DNA of 64,000 nt from Colwellia sp. TT2012 (GTDB lineage Bacteria; Pseudomonadota; Gammaproteobacteria; Enterobacterales; Alteromonadaceae), in contig NZ_LJYX01000021.1 in assembly GCF_001440345.1 (NCBI RefSeq), positions 1-64,000 on the forward strand, read 5' to 3'. The position numbers and the translations under genes were made by a program. Below are positions 9,030 through 20,095 of the stretch, in pieces. Numbering within the stretch: position 1 is the first letter of the stretch; the number at the start of each line of letters is the position of its first letter. The notes beneath the pieces are model-generated. The model had not been told where the DNA came from and made no database searches. It worked only from the letters and a program-made list of their open reading frames with translations.

Positions 9030-9584
9030 AATCGAACTCCCTAAGCTAGGTGGAAAATACGGTTATAGCACAGGTGAACAGTACTTCAAAGACAGATAAC
9101 AATAAGTAATTAATACTTATTATCAGCTAGTTAATTTTATTTCTTCATGCTTCTACTTTGCCAAAATCATCTGAAAAAATCGAGTAACGAATAATATCAC
9201 CGTTCAATTAGTGAAAAACTAACGGCCAGCCGTCGCTCACCTCTTAGTTTAAAGTCGCGGCTAACCTTTTTAACGGTAAAGCACTTGAGTAAAATAATAA
9301 AGTGCCGCAGCCGCTTTCAGTAACATAGAGAAGCTTATATTCATCATATTTATTCATAGTAACTGTTAGAGTTATTATCATGAAAACCAATAACTAAGGT
9401 ATAAAAGCAACACCACAAGAGCAAGTGTTTATTTTACCTAATAACTCCTAGTGGTAATGGCTAAAATTCCCTTGAGCTAAGCGTAACTTTTACTAATTTA
9501 TCAGCAAGAACACTAGTCAAGCAGCCATTGAGGCTGATAGAATCTAACGCATTATATTTTTTGAACATAAAAGAAGACATTGAG
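9030..9584. other. intergenic region, no gene recognised
   Basis: About 555 bases between two divergent genes. It holds only very short frames. It should contain the promoters of both flanking genes, but I could not pick a convincing pair of boxes, and no RNA gene was recognised. Confidence 0.4.
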
Positions 9585-10310
9585 ATGGGCAGAGCTTACC
9601 AAAACCGTAAATTATCTATGGCCAAAACCGCTGGGGCCAAAACTAAAGTTTACTCTAAGTACGGTAAAGCAATTTACGTTTGTGCTAAAAATGGTGGTAT
9701 TGATCCCGATGGTAACCTTGCTTTACGCGCCTTAATTGACCGCGCTAAGAAAGATCAAGTTCCAACTCATGTTATTGATAATGCCATTAAAAAGGCTTCT
9801 GGTGCTGGTGGTGAAGATTTCGTTGAAGCACGTTATGAAGGCTTTGGCCCAGGCAACTGCATGGTTATTATTGACTGCTTAACCGATAACGGTAACCGTA
9901 CCATTAAAGATATTCGTCAATGTTTTAGTAAAAGCAATGCAAAAATTGGTTCCTCTGGTACTGTTTCTCATATGTTTGATCATCAAGCTGTGTTTGCCTT
10001 TAAAGGTGAAGATGATGAAATTGTCTTAGAAAACCTAATGATGGCCGATATTGATATTACTGATGTTGAATTAGACGATGGCATTATTACCGTTTACGCA
10101 CCGCATACTGAATTTTTCAAAATCAAAACTGAATTTGCTAACTCTATGCCACAATTTGAGTTAGAAGTTGAAGAAATCACTTGGGTACCGCAAAACTATA
10201 TTGATGTTGAAGGTGAAGAAGACCTAGCAAATTTTGAAAAATTCATGGCTCTGTTAGATGACTGTGATGATGTTCAGCATGTTTATCATAATGCTGAACT
10301 TAAAGATTAA
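9585..10310 (+). CDS. YebC/PmpR family protein (TACO1-like)
   Basis: 241 residues starting [20 protein letters not shown], which is the family's typical N-terminus. The frame extends 19 codons further upstream, but the ATG at 9585 follows AAGAAGACATTGAG and matches family starts, so it is preferred. Conserved features include [33 protein letters not shown] and the acidic end [14 protein letters not shown]. The sequence is closer to the YeeN-like branch than to canonical YebC beside ruvC. Family members are described as transcription regulators and, more recently, as ribosome-associated translation factors; which applies here is not evident from sequence. It is single, with a terminator. Confidence 0.85.
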   Translation: MGRAYQNRKLSMAKTAGAKTKVYSKYGKAIYVCAKNGGIDPDGNLALRALIDRAKKDQVPTHVIDNAIKKASGAGGEDFVEARYEGFGPGNCMVIIDCLTDNGNRTIKDIRQCFSKSNAKIGSSGTVSHMFDHQAVFAFKGEDDEIVLENLMMADIDITDVELDDGIITVYAPHTEFFKIKTEFANSMPQFELEVEEITWVPQNYIDVEGEEDLANFEKFMALLDDCDDVQHVYHNAELKD

Positions 10311-10353
10311 TATCTCAGCATAGCGCTTAGTTAACTAAGCGATAAAAATTTAT

Positions 10354-10386
10354 AAAAAAGCCAGTAGCTTAAGTACTGGCTTTTTT
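10354..10386 (+). terminator. rho-independent terminator
   Basis: GCCAGTA and TACTGGC arms around GCTTAAG, flanked by A6 and T6. It lies between convergent genes and can serve both strands. Confidence 0.85.
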
Positions 10387-10410
10387 ATGACTAAAACTCA
10401 AGGATAGTCA

Positions 10411-11607
10411 TTATTGATGGTATAGCGGTAATACTTTACCACTTAAACTACCGCGCCATTTCTTCTCATTTTCAATAAACAAAATTTCACCATAACTGCC
10501 ACGTTTGATACTGGAATCTATGGCTATGACTCGACCTTGGTAACGAGTTTCTATTTGTTTTTGTGAAGTGTGACCAACAATTAAATGTTTAACCTCAAAG
10601 TGCTTTAACAACAACTCAATTTCAACACTAGTCGCACCCTTATCTCTTTTTTTAAAACCTTCTGGGGAATCATCCGCAAAGTAACCACGATACCAAACAA
10701 TCCCATTAGTTTTATGCAAAAATTTAGCGAAACCCTCACGTGGTTGCTCTAATTCAGCTTCAACTAAACTGTCCTTAAAAGCGGTATTAATTTCAACCAA
10801 AGTGCGCTGCTCTGTGGCTAAACTGGGATGAAAACCACCATGGGCAAACAGCATATTATTCACTTTTACCAAGACAGGTTTACTGCGTAGCCAATTACCG
10901 ATAATGCTATTGGGGCTAAATAACTGCTCAAAGGGTTTATTTAGCCTGTTCGCGGTTTCAATATACTTAGGGTGTAAATAACGTAAATCACCATTTAAGA
11001 TCATCACTTCGTGGTTACCTAAGGTCAAATGAATATCACCACCGGCTTTTTTCGCCTGCTGCTCTAAATCGTAGAGAAACCATAAAATTTCAGTGACTTT
11101 ATCGCCACGGTCAAAAATATCACCGGTGATGACAAAGTGTCCCTTGCCAAAAGCCCAGTTTTTGTTTTCATCAATGATGTTGTTATTGGTTAATAACTCA
11201 ATCATCAAGTCATACTGACCGTGAAAATCACTTAAAGCGGCAACAGGATAATCGCCTGAGAATTCTAAGATTTCATTTTCATGACTAGTAAAGCCATGAA
11301 CTGATGCTGGCATATTACAAGCTGAGATCGTGGTCGGAAAATCAATCACTTTAATGGTTTGTGTTAATACTTCGCCTTGGCAAAGCCAGTAAGACTCTAG
11401 CTGTTGTTGCTCATTAACAAAAATATAAGGGCCATCGTTTACTGGTGCTAATACCGGCACTAACTGTGGTAAAAATTCGTCAGCTTTTGCTTTTTCATCG
11501 GATACATTCGTTGAAAGAGACAAAGTAAAAGCTGAGGCACTGCTTGCTAGCAATATAATTGAGATCAGCGCGACTGACCGCACGATGATGAAAAAGTAAG
11601 AAAACAT
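10411..11607 (-). CDS. Shewanella-like protein phosphatase (metallophosphoesterase), exported
   Basis: 398 residues with an N-terminal hydrophobic signal (about 5-26, ending SSASA). The calcineurin-type motifs are in order: ALSDFHGQYD, GDIFDRGDKV, LGNHEVMILNGD, FAHGG and VGHTSQ. These supply the two-metal site of PPP-like phosphatases. GNHEVMILNGD followed by RYLHPKY is the pattern of the bacterial Shewanella-like (Shelph/SLP) group, some of which dephosphorylate phosphotyrosine. The protein probably acts in the periplasm. It is a single gene and its substrate is unknown. Confidence 0.82.
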   Translation of the reverse strand: MFSYFFIIVRSVALISIILLASSASAFTLSLSTNVSDEKAKADEFLPQLVPVLAPVNDGPYIFVNEQQQLESYWLCQGEVLTQTIKVIDFPTTISACNMPASVHGFTSHENEILEFSGDYPVAALSDFHGQYDLMIELLTNNNIIDENKNWAFGKGHFVITGDIFDRGDKVTEILWFLYDLEQQAKKAGGDIHLTLGNHEVMILNGDLRYLHPKYIETANRLNKPFEQLFSPNSIIGNWLRSKPVLVKVNNMLFAHGGFHPSLATEQRTLVEINTAFKDSLVEAELEQPREGFAKFLHKTNGIVWYRGYFADDSPEGFKKRDKGATSVEIELLLKHFEVKHLIVGHTSQKQIETRYQGRVIAIDSSIKRGSYGEILFIENEKKWRGSLSGKVLPLYHQ

Positions 11608-11754
11608 GGCAACTCCGGAAAAGTAAAAGTAACAATATAAAGAACAAAACGACTATAGGAAACTAGTTATTAAGAAAAAAACACATCCATGTGAGGATTT
11701 AAAAAGGGCGCTTAGCTAGGCTAACCGCCATAATAATTGCCTTACAAGTTAAGC

Positions 11755-14700
11755 TTAGAAACTAACTTGTGCACCTAGGTAAACAAAACGACCGGTACCG
11801 GCATCGTATTCACTACCAAAGTTACCGCGACCACCGTAGTAGAACTCACCTTTATTATCAAAGATATTGTTCACACCACCAAACACTCGTACTGAAGAAT
11901 CATCACTAATTTCAATGTTATAAGACACTGATAAGTTATGTTTGAAGTAAGAACTAAGCTCTTGGAAAGCTAATGACTGTGGATTTTTAACACAGTCGAC
12001 ATCGCCGGCAACACAAAGCTCTGCATTGTTATCCATATCGGCTTGCCAACTTTCCTGTGTACTTAAACTACGAAGCGCTGAACTCTTATAAGTGGTGCTC
12101 CAGCGAACACGTAGATCATCTAAATACCAAGCAATAGAAGCGGCAGCTTTATCTTCAAATGTGCCATAACTTGCGTAACCGACGTAATCTTCTTTAATTA
12201 CACCGTCATTACCCGTGACTGTTTTAGAGTGCTCTAACATATGAGTCCAATCCATTTTGAACTTCACACGACCAAAGCTGTTCATGTCATAAGCATAAGC
12301 AACGGCGATATCAACACCACGTGTACCTAATTCATCAATGTTATAACTGCGCTGTAAAACTTCTTCTAACTGGCCTTCTTCATCACGCTTAATAACATCA
12401 CAAAATTCATTCTCATCACCCAATTTGATGCTTGAATCATAGCACTGAGATAGAATTTGCTCGTTACCAAACTCATCAATCGCATCAGTAATAGCAATAT
12501 CATAGTAATCTACCGCAATACTAAAACCGTCAAAGAAAGTAGGCTCATACGTTACGCCTAAAGTCATTGTGGTACCCGTTTCTTCAAATAACTCAGGATT
12601 ACCCGCATTTGGTGAATAACTACTGCCATCATCTTCAAATATACCTTCAGCAGCTATTGTCGCGGCAATACCGGGCTCTAAACGACAGTTAGCATGCCAT
12701 GGATCTGTTGATGTTGCAGTAACATCGGCACAGATATCATTAAAGCTATCAAAATCGCCTGCTGCTGGTTCATATAACTCATTTACACTGGGTGCACGTT
12801 GTGAAATTGCGTAGTTAGCACGTAAATTAACACCTGCACCTACTGTCCATAAGAAACCTAACTTATAACTAGAGACTACACCAACATTTTGAATATCATA
12901 ATCAGACAGTCGAATAGATGCTTCTACGGATAAGTATTCAGCACCCGGCATATCACGTAATAAAGGAATTGACGCTTCAGCAAATACTTCGGCAACGTTT
13001 ATTTCGCCTTTAAACGCAGGGATTAGGTTCCAGGTAATACCACCGTAAGTTAGTGCATCATCAGTAACCGCTTCTTGAGTATCTTTACGGTATTCAAAAC
13101 CAAATACTGTCGCTACTGGGCCGGCCGGCATTTCAAATAAATCCCCAGTGACATAGCCCATAATACTGGTGAGTTTGTTATAAACATTAAGTGTTGGGTT
13201 AACACGAATGTAATCTGCCATTTCTGGAGTAATAGAGCCTTCACCAAATAAATCTAAAGCAACACAACCGTCAGCACGGGCATCAGCATCATTACACTGA
13301 ATAGTTTTGCCGTCAGCAGCATACCCCGCATCTAAAGCATTTTTTGCTTTAAAAACATCAATTTCATTATTACGATATTGACGTTGGTGGAATTTACCGT
13401 AACTGGCCGAGATATCCCAATCCCAAGCACCATCAAACATAGTGCCTTGCAAACCAGCCCAAGCACGCACAGTTTCACGTTCGTTATCAGTAGATACAGG
13501 ACCTACTTCAGTAAAGCGACGATCCCAATAAATACGATCTTTATATTGGCCCGCTGTTTCACGAATATTATCAGGTACATAAGGATTATCAATTGGGATA
13601 TAACCCAATTTAACTACCCCTGGCTCACCTGTTAACCTATCAGTATAAGTAGCTGATTCACCTTCATAAGAATCTTCAGGTGATTTATCATTTACCGTGT
13701 AGTTGCCACTCCACTGGACTTGTGAATAAAACATCACATCATCAGTAATATCAAAATCTACTTTTATTGCTGCTGAAACACGTTCACTCGGTACTTTAAG
13801 CTGCACAAATTCACGACTGTTAATGCCATCTCTTTCTTCATTCCAATCAGTATTCTGACCTTTTTCATTATACCAATAAGTGGTGTCGTATTTACTTGAT
13901 TCTAAGAAAACACCACCTGGGGTACCATCACTGCGGTTACGCCAGTCACTCATCGGTGTTTCATAAAGTGATTGAAAGCCATTCTCAGTACGAATTTCAT
14001 TGCGCATGGTGTCAGAATTATAACGAAATGATGCTTCTTGCGCAGCACGCTGACGATCGCCATATTTAAGTCCATAGTCTTTATCATAATTAGCACTAAA
14101 AAATACATAACCGCGATCATCGGCAAATGAATCACCGAAACTTGCATCAATGGTAAATTCTTTAGCGCCGCCATCGGTACTTTCACCGCCACGGACTTTA
14201 AAATCAAAACCTTCTTTATCGGTTTGGGTAATAATGTTTACCACACCGGATACCGCATCTGCACCATAAGTCGCACCGGCACCACCGGTAATAACCTCAA
14301 CTCTTTTTACCATACCCGATGGGATAGTACTCATGCTGACATAATTACCACTTTTTGAGTTTGATACCACGCGTCGACCATCAATTAAGGTCAAAGTACG
14401 GTTAGCACCTAAGTTACGTAATTCAACGGTAGTAATACCCGTATTTGATACACTTGATTGGCTGGTGGCATTACTGGTGCCATAAGAAAGCGACGGCATA
14501 TTTTCAACTAAAATTTGCGCCATTTCGCCAAGGCCAGTATCACCGATAGCTTCTCTACCCATGATGACTAGTGGCGTGGCAACGGTAAAGCTATCACGGC
14601 GAAGACGCGAGCCAGTAACGGTTATTTTTTCATCAGCTTTGATTTTTTCTACTTCTTCTGCTTGCGCAGTTTGGGCAACAGGTTTCGCTACTGCGCTTTC

Positions 14701-14805
14701 AGTGTCAGCAGCAAAGGTTGCTGGGGCAAAGGTTAATGCTGAACCGGCAATGGCTGTATATATAGCAGTTTGAATTGCGATGGTGATTGGACTCTTATTC
14801 ATCAT
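11755..14805 (-). CDS. TonB-dependent outer-membrane receptor
   Basis: 1016 residues. A signal sequence ends near TFAAD (about residue 33). A TonB-box-like DEKITVTGS lies near 60, a plug domain follows (about 70-190, including LGANRTLTLIDGRRVV and GGAGATYGADAVSGVVNI), then a long barrel ending in VSF with the C-terminal Phe. It imports a large or scarce nutrient using TonB energy. It belongs to the broad Oar/CirA-like group common in marine Alteromonadales, and the substrate cannot be told. GAGAG precedes two adjacent ATGs, so it may begin one codon later. The gene is divergent from a tethered regulator at 15359, its likely controller. No tonB/exbBD lies nearby. Confidence 0.92.
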   Translation of the reverse strand: MMNKSPITIAIQTAIYTAIAGSALTFAPATFAADTESAVAKPVAQTAQAEEVEKIKADEKITVTGSRLRRDSFTVATPLVIMGREAIGDTGLGEMAQILVENMPSLSYGTSNATSQSSVSNTGITTVELRNLGANRTLTLIDGRRVVSNSKSGNYVSMSTIPSGMVKRVEVITGGAGATYGADAVSGVVNIITQTDKEGFDFKVRGGESTDGGAKEFTIDASFGDSFADDRGYVFFSANYDKDYGLKYGDRQRAAQEASFRYNSDTMRNEIRTENGFQSLYETPMSDWRNRSDGTPGGVFLESSKYDTTYWYNEKGQNTDWNEERDGINSREFVQLKVPSERVSAAIKVDFDITDDVMFYSQVQWSGNYTVNDKSPEDSYEGESATYTDRLTGEPGVVKLGYIPIDNPYVPDNIRETAGQYKDRIYWDRRFTEVGPVSTDNERETVRAWAGLQGTMFDGAWDWDISASYGKFHQRQYRNNEIDVFKAKNALDAGYAADGKTIQCNDADARADGCVALDLFGEGSITPEMADYIRVNPTLNVYNKLTSIMGYVTGDLFEMPAGPVATVFGFEYRKDTQEAVTDDALTYGGITWNLIPAFKGEINVAEVFAEASIPLLRDMPGAEYLSVEASIRLSDYDIQNVGVVSSYKLGFLWTVGAGVNLRANYAISQRAPSVNELYEPAAGDFDSFNDICADVTATSTDPWHANCRLEPGIAATIAAEGIFEDDGSSYSPNAGNPELFEETGTTMTLGVTYEPTFFDGFSIAVDYYDIAITDAIDEFGNEQILSQCYDSSIKLGDENEFCDVIKRDEEGQLEEVLQRSYNIDELGTRGVDIAVAYAYDMNSFGRVKFKMDWTHMLEHSKTVTGNDGVIKEDYVGYASYGTFEDKAAASIAWYLDDLRVRWSTTYKSSALRSLSTQESWQADMDNNAELCVAGDVDCVKNPQSLAFQELSSYFKHNLSVSYNIEISDDSSVRVFGGVNNIFDNKGEFYYGGRGNFGSEYDAGTGRFVYLGAQVSF

Positions 14806-15358
14806 TCATCTCTCTTAGTGTTTTTGTTTAAGTTTTGTTATTTATATTTTTTATATATTATTATTATGTTTTTATTTATCTATAAGGGCAGCTAACTTGG
14901 CAGCACTTATAGCTAGTTGAGCTTCTTATAAACAAGTCATGACAGATCATAAGGAAAACTCTCAAAAGCAAATACTCTAGTTCCAAGTCACTTTGTGTTA
15001 ATAAAACCTAGAGTAAATTAAGCTTTTCTCTGTTTTAAGAAAATTCGCTTACACATACAATCTATAGAAAATCATTTGTACATCGATTTAATGTCTATTA
15101 TTAAAAAACAAAAGAATAGTCATATAAAAACATATAGTTACAAAAATAACATTTAGAAACACTTTCACCTTACCTTGAAGTAACTTAAGATAATAAAACT
15201 AAAATTCACACAAACTTTAGATAAAGAAGTTACTTAGTTTTAATAATTTTGTTAGCATTAAATTAACCTAAGAAGAGGTTACTAAGTTAATTACATGGAC
15301 AGAGATCAGCGACTAACAAAGCCATAAACCCGACTATTACAAGCAATACACAATTCAA
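14806..15358. other. divergent promoter region of receptor and regulator
   Basis: About 550 AT-rich bases between the TonB receptor and the winged-helix regulator. This is long for a simple divergent promoter. No convincing coding frame was seen, nor an inverted repeat I could defend as an operator. It should hold both promoters and any binding site of the regulator. Confidence 0.4.
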
Positions 15359-17584
15359 ATGATGCACAATAAACCATTTAAAATTAATCACTATCAGATA
15401 ATTCCAGCTGAATTTTCCATTCAGGAAAATGGTTTAGAAAAGCAGTCATTACAGCCTAAATTTATCGAAGTATTATTTTATTTGGCAGAAAACCATGGTC
15501 GGGTGGTACCAAGAGATGAACTGATTAATCACATCTGGGGTCAAGATAGTTATGTCGGTGAAAAAAGTTTAACCAATGCTATTTGGCATTTACGTAAAAA
15601 ACTCACCAGCGCTGACGGCGAAGAAGAAATAATTAAGACCATTCGCAAAGCTGGTTATCAATTAATGCCAGAGCCGCAATGGCAAAACAGCCCATCAAAT
15701 ATAAGTAAAGTCTCGAACCCTAAGCAGCTAGAAAGTTCAATAAATTACACCGTTGATAGCGCTATTAAAAATTCAGCATATCAAGGGCAAGGTAAAGTAA
15801 ATAATCAGCCAACAGCGAATACCACTGAACTTAGCGCTAACAAGAGTAAAGCGATAAATATTAACAGTACTCATGTACTGGTAACTTTAATCCTCAGCTT
15901 GTTAGTGCTGCTTTATATTCAGCAATTACCCAGTGACAACGATATTAAAATTACCGCTATCACTAAACACCCCGGTAGTGAGCTTTTTCCTTCGCCCTCT
16001 CCCGATGGTCGTTTTTTAGTCTATAGCCAAGTATCGGCTAATCAACCAACCAACTTGTTTATGAAAGACACTCATCAAGTTGAGTTACCACCAAAGCAAT
16101 TAACCTTTGATAGTGCCATAGAAAGACATAGTGTTTGGAGTAACGACGGCCAATATTTGTATTTTTCTCGTAAAGATAAGGCCAACAACAGCTGCTATTA
16201 CATCCAATTAAAAGTCGCTAGCCAACAAGAAACACAACTAGCCACTTGTCCAATGCAAGGGGTTTATTATTACCTTGATATATCCCCTGATGACCAAACT
16301 CTTGCTGTCTATAACAAGGGCGGCTTAGCGAAGAGAACAGGCATATACTTTATTGATTTGTCATCAAAAAACTTTGCCATGACGCGATTTTCTTGTGACA
16401 GAGATTGTACTTATAAAGATAGAGATATGTCTTTTTCTCCTGATGGAAAATACCTGGCGGTTGCTCGGCGAATCAACCGCTTAAGTGAAAATATATATCT
16501 TATTAATCTAGCAACGAAGAAGACGGAACAACTTACTTATGATGAAGAAGATATTGTCGGTATGTCTTGGTTTGGCGATAGTAAAAAATTAGTATTTGCT
16601 GCCCAGCGAGCTGATAATCGCTTCGGTTTTGTTATCAATATTGAGAGTCGAGTAACACAAGCATTAAACTTACCGGGCTTTAGCTACCCAAGTATTGCCA
16701 AACAATCACAACAGCTGTATTACCAAGAGCGAAAAGAAAACTCGTCCCTGGTAAGTTTACAACTTAATGATGCTATAGCGAGTAGCCCTTTCCCAGTATT
16801 AAAATCAAATTTCACCTATGAATCACCTGATTACAACCCCATAAATGATTTAATAGTATTCTCTTCCAATGAGTCTGGCTTTGATGAACTTTGGTCCGCC
16901 AAACCCGATGGCAGCGGCCGTAAACAGTTAACCAATTTAAAACAAACATTACGCTACCCTAAATGGTCCCATGATGGTCAAAATGTTGCCTTTTTAGCAC
17001 CGTTATCTGAAGATATAGGTGATGGCATATATATCTATTCACTAAAAAATGAACGAGTTACATTACTAAAAAGTCCCTTTATCCAGCATAACCGTCCAAA
17101 TTGGTCTATGGATGATAAGCAAATTATTTCGGCCATCTATGGTGATAAACATACCGATCTTTATAGCATTAATATCGCAGACTCCAGCACCAAGCGCCTC
17201 ACTTTTGATGGTGCGCGCTACGGCGTAATGATAACAGCCGATACCTTGCTTTATACCAAACTTCAGCAAGGTTTATGGCAAAAAAATATCAATGAGCTTC
17301 AATCTGGCGACAGGGTTATTGAGGGGGATTTATTTAATACCTTATACACCTGGACTTATGAGCAAGGCCATGTCTACTATCAGAAAACCTTTGAGGATCA
17401 CTATCAATTAATCTCCTACGATCTCAAAAATAAAGTTCAAACGCCGCTAGTTAGATTACCGCTTAACTCCATAACTAAAAATGATAGTCTGACCTATATT
17501 GCAACAGAAGATCGCTTGCTCTACACCAGCAGCAGTTTTCCTCAAGCCAATATCAACATGGTTGCCAGCAAGCAATTGTTTTAA
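15359..17584 (+). CDS. membrane-tethered winged-helix regulator with TolB-like beta-propeller
   Basis: 741 residues. Residues about 8-105 are an OmpR/CadC-type winged helix (LQPKFIEVLFYLAENHGRVV, RDELINHIWG, NAIWHLRKKL, IIKTIRKAGYQL). A low-complexity linker follows, then one transmembrane helix near 170-190, then PD40/TolB-like propeller repeats outside (SPSPDGRFLVYS, DISPDDQTLAVY, SFSPDGKYLAVA, WSHDGQNVAFLA). This is ToxR/CadC architecture: a periplasmic propeller senses something and the cytoplasmic domain binds DNA in place. Its divergent position makes the TonB receptor the obvious target. Two ATGs are adjacent at the start and no clear ribosome site precedes them. Confidence 0.85.
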   Translation: MMHNKPFKINHYQIIPAEFSIQENGLEKQSLQPKFIEVLFYLAENHGRVVPRDELINHIWGQDSYVGEKSLTNAIWHLRKKLTSADGEEEIIKTIRKAGYQLMPEPQWQNSPSNISKVSNPKQLESSINYTVDSAIKNSAYQGQGKVNNQPTANTTELSANKSKAININSTHVLVTLILSLLVLLYIQQLPSDNDIKITAITKHPGSELFPSPSPDGRFLVYSQVSANQPTNLFMKDTHQVELPPKQLTFDSAIERHSVWSNDGQYLYFSRKDKANNSCYYIQLKVASQQETQLATCPMQGVYYYLDISPDDQTLAVYNKGGLAKRTGIYFIDLSSKNFAMTRFSCDRDCTYKDRDMSFSPDGKYLAVARRINRLSENIYLINLATKKTEQLTYDEEDIVGMSWFGDSKKLVFAAQRADNRFGFVINIESRVTQALNLPGFSYPSIAKQSQQLYYQERKENSSLVSLQLNDAIASSPFPVLKSNFTYESPDYNPINDLIVFSSNESGFDELWSAKPDGSGRKQLTNLKQTLRYPKWSHDGQNVAFLAPLSEDIGDGIYIYSLKNERVTLLKSPFIQHNRPNWSMDDKQIISAIYGDKHTDLYSINIADSSTKRLTFDGARYGVMITADTLLYTKLQQGLWQKNINELQSGDRVIEGDLFNTLYTWTYEQGHVYYQKTFEDHYQLISYDLKNKVQTPLVRLPLNSITKNDSLTYIATEDRLLYTSSSFPQANINMVASKQLF

Positions 17585-17598
17585 AAAATAATCATATA

Positions 17599-17638
17599 AA
17601 AAGGCCAACAAACGTTAAACATTTGTTGGCCTTATTTT
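17599..17638 (+). terminator. bidirectional terminator
   Basis: AAGGCCAACAAA and TTTGTTGGCCTT arms with a short loop, then TATTTTT. It lies between the regulator gene and convergent parC. Confidence 0.88.
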
Positions 17639-17678
17639 TCTTATAACCTCTGCACAAAGTTGTTAACTCAAAACAGCT

Positions 17679-19988
17679 TTATTCACTTATTGGTGGCGTT
17701 TCATCAACACTGTCGTCGCTGACATTATTTACCGCAGCAGATTCAATTTCTATTTGTGAAACACGTTGTAAACCACGAGGCAGTTTATTACCACGACGAC
17801 CACGTTCTCCCATATAGTGTTCGATATCCGTAGCTTTTAAAGTCAGTTTACGCTTACCTGCATGTAAGGTAATTGCAGCCCCTTGTGGAATAATAGCAAG
17901 TATACTGACAAATTCTTCTCTCGTTTTTGCCCGGGCAGAAGGAATATTAATAATTTTATTGCCCTTACCTTTACTGAGTTCCGGCAAGTTTTTTACTGGA
18001 AAAACCAGCATACGCCCTTCACTAGTAATAGTTAGACAGTAGTCAGTGTCAAAATTGTTAATTAATTGCGGCGCCATCACCTTAGCCGCTTCCGGTAAAC
18101 TGATTAACGCCTTACCATTTTTATTGCGACTGACCATATCAGCAAAGCTACTGACAAAACCATAACCCGCATCACTGGCTAATAGGTACTTAGCGTCGTC
18201 ATCTGACATTAGGCTATGGACAAAGGTCCGCCCTGTGGTCAAATTAAAGCGGCCAGTAAGCGGTTCACCTTGCGAGCGAGCAGTGGGTAAGGTATGAGCG
18301 TCAGTCGTGAATGCCCTGCCATCGGAGCCGATAAAGACCACAGGGCGATTACTCCGCCCTTTTGAAGAGCATAAATAACCATCACCCGCCTTATAACTTA
18401 AGCTGGTTGGGTCTACATCATGACCTTTAGCACAACGTGCCCAACCTTTATCGGATAAGACAATAGTGACAGCTTCACTTGGTACTAAATCTTTTTCAGT
18501 GAGTGCTTTTGATTCAGTTCGTTCAACTATTCTAGAGCGGCGATCGTCACCATATTCTTTAGCAGCCGCAAGAATTTCTTTTTTCATTAGCGTACTCATA
18601 CGCGATTTTGAACTCAGGATTTTCTCTAAGTATTCTTGATCAATATGTAACGCATCTTGCTCGGCGCGAATTTTGACTTCTTCAAGCTTAGCTAGTTGGC
18701 GTAGTTTAATTTCTAAAATAGAGTGCGCTTGTGTATCTGATATAGAGAAGCGTGACATTAATTCGGCTTTAGGATCATCATAACCACGAATGATCGCTAT
18801 CACTTCATCAATGTTTAAGTAGGCAACCAGTAAACCATCAAGAATATGTAAACGTGCCAAGACCTTATCTAAACGATATTGCAAACGACGACGTACGGTT
18901 TCACGACGAAATTCAAGCCATTCAGATAAAATGACCAGTAAATTTTTAACTGCCGGACGGTTATCTAAACCTATCATGTTGATATTAACACGAAAGCTTT
19001 TTTCTAAATCGGTACTGGCAAATAAATGCTGCATTAACTGTTCAATATCGACACGATTTGAACGTGGAATTATCACGAGACGTACCGGATTTTCGTGATC
19101 AGACTCATCACGAAGATCGGCCACCATAGGCAGCTTTTTCGCCGTCATTTGGCCAGCAATTTGCTCTAATATTTTACCGCCCGAGGCTTGATGTGGCAGT
19201 GCTGTGACCACAATATCACCTTGTTCTACATCATAAACGGCACGCATTTTAATACTACCACGCCCGGTTTGGTAAATTTTTTCAATATCGGCTTTAGGGG
19301 TAATTATCTCAGCATCGGTAGGATAATCTGGCCCTTTAACAAACTCGAGCAAGTCACTTACTTCGGCTTTAGGGTTCTCAATTAAATGCACACAGGCAGC
19401 GGCCACTTCCCGGACATTGTGCGGCGGTATATCCGTTGCCATACCAACAGCAATACCGGTAATGCCGTTCAGAAGAATATGTGGTAAACGCGCAGGTAGG
19501 GTAATGGGCTCTTTCAGGGTACCATCAAAGTTTGGCTGCCAATCCACTGTCCCTAGCCCTAATTCAGCCAGTAATATTTCACTAAATTTTGATAAACGCG
19601 ACTCGGTATAACGCATGGCAGCAAAAGATTTAGGGTCATCGGGTGCCCCCCAGTTACCTTGGCCATCCACTAAGGGATAGCGATATGAGAAAGGTTGTGC
19701 CATTAAAACCATGGCTTCATAACAGGCACTATCACCATGTGGGTGGAACTTACCGAGTACATCCCCCACGGTACGTGCTGATTTTTTATATTTAGCTGTC
19801 GAAGATAAACCAAGCTCTGACATTGCATAAATGATACGTCTTTGTACGGGCTTTAAGCCATCACCAATATGTGGCAAGGCCCTGTCCATAATAACGTACA
19901 TGGAATAGTTTAAATAAGCTTCTTCAGTAAATCGTCTTAAGGGAACTTGTTCTATTCCATCAAGGCTATATTCGAGCGCATCTGACAT
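17679..19988 (-). CDS. parC: DNA topoisomerase IV subunit A
   Basis: 769 residues, normal for ParC. With ParE it decatenates daughter chromosomes by double-strand passage. The catalytic tyrosine is in AAMRYTES (Tyr127 by my count). The quinolone-resistance region reads [13 protein letters not shown], with Ser87 and Glu91 of wild type, so no target-site resistance change is apparent. A long helical tower follows, then a degraded propeller C-terminal domain. The start is supported by AGGAAA. parE lies about 8.6 kb away on the same strand, so the two are not one operon. Confidence 0.96.
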   Translation of the reverse strand: MSDALEYSLDGIEQVPLRRFTEEAYLNYSMYVIMDRALPHIGDGLKPVQRRIIYAMSELGLSSTAKYKKSARTVGDVLGKFHPHGDSACYEAMVLMAQPFSYRYPLVDGQGNWGAPDDPKSFAAMRYTESRLSKFSEILLAELGLGTVDWQPNFDGTLKEPITLPARLPHILLNGITGIAVGMATDIPPHNVREVAAACVHLIENPKAEVSDLLEFVKGPDYPTDAEIITPKADIEKIYQTGRGSIKMRAVYDVEQGDIVVTALPHQASGGKILEQIAGQMTAKKLPMVADLRDESDHENPVRLVIIPRSNRVDIEQLMQHLFASTDLEKSFRVNINMIGLDNRPAVKNLLVILSEWLEFRRETVRRRLQYRLDKVLARLHILDGLLVAYLNIDEVIAIIRGYDDPKAELMSRFSISDTQAHSILEIKLRQLAKLEEVKIRAEQDALHIDQEYLEKILSSKSRMSTLMKKEILAAAKEYGDDRRSRIVERTESKALTEKDLVPSEAVTIVLSDKGWARCAKGHDVDPTSLSYKAGDGYLCSSKGRSNRPVVFIGSDGRAFTTDAHTLPTARSQGEPLTGRFNLTTGRTFVHSLMSDDDAKYLLASDAGYGFVSSFADMVSRNKNGKALISLPEAAKVMAPQLINNFDTDYCLTITSEGRMLVFPVKNLPELSKGKGNKIINIPSARAKTREEFVSILAIIPQGAAITLHAGKRKLTLKATDIEHYMGERGRRGNKLPRGLQRVSQIEIESAAVNNVSDDSVDETPPISE

Positions 19989-20095
19989 GAAAGGATTTCC
20001 TGATCGTACAAATCTAGTTATTTTTATTTGTTAACGTTATAGCTTATCTGATTATGAGCTTATAAAAAATAGATAAAGTAACAAAAGCGTTAATT

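Noticed and set aside
13378-14207. Open frames within the TonB receptor gene on either strand
   Set aside because: They are shadows of a well-supported 1016-residue gene.
19189-19611. Open frames opposite parC
   Set aside because: They are mirror frames of a conserved gene.
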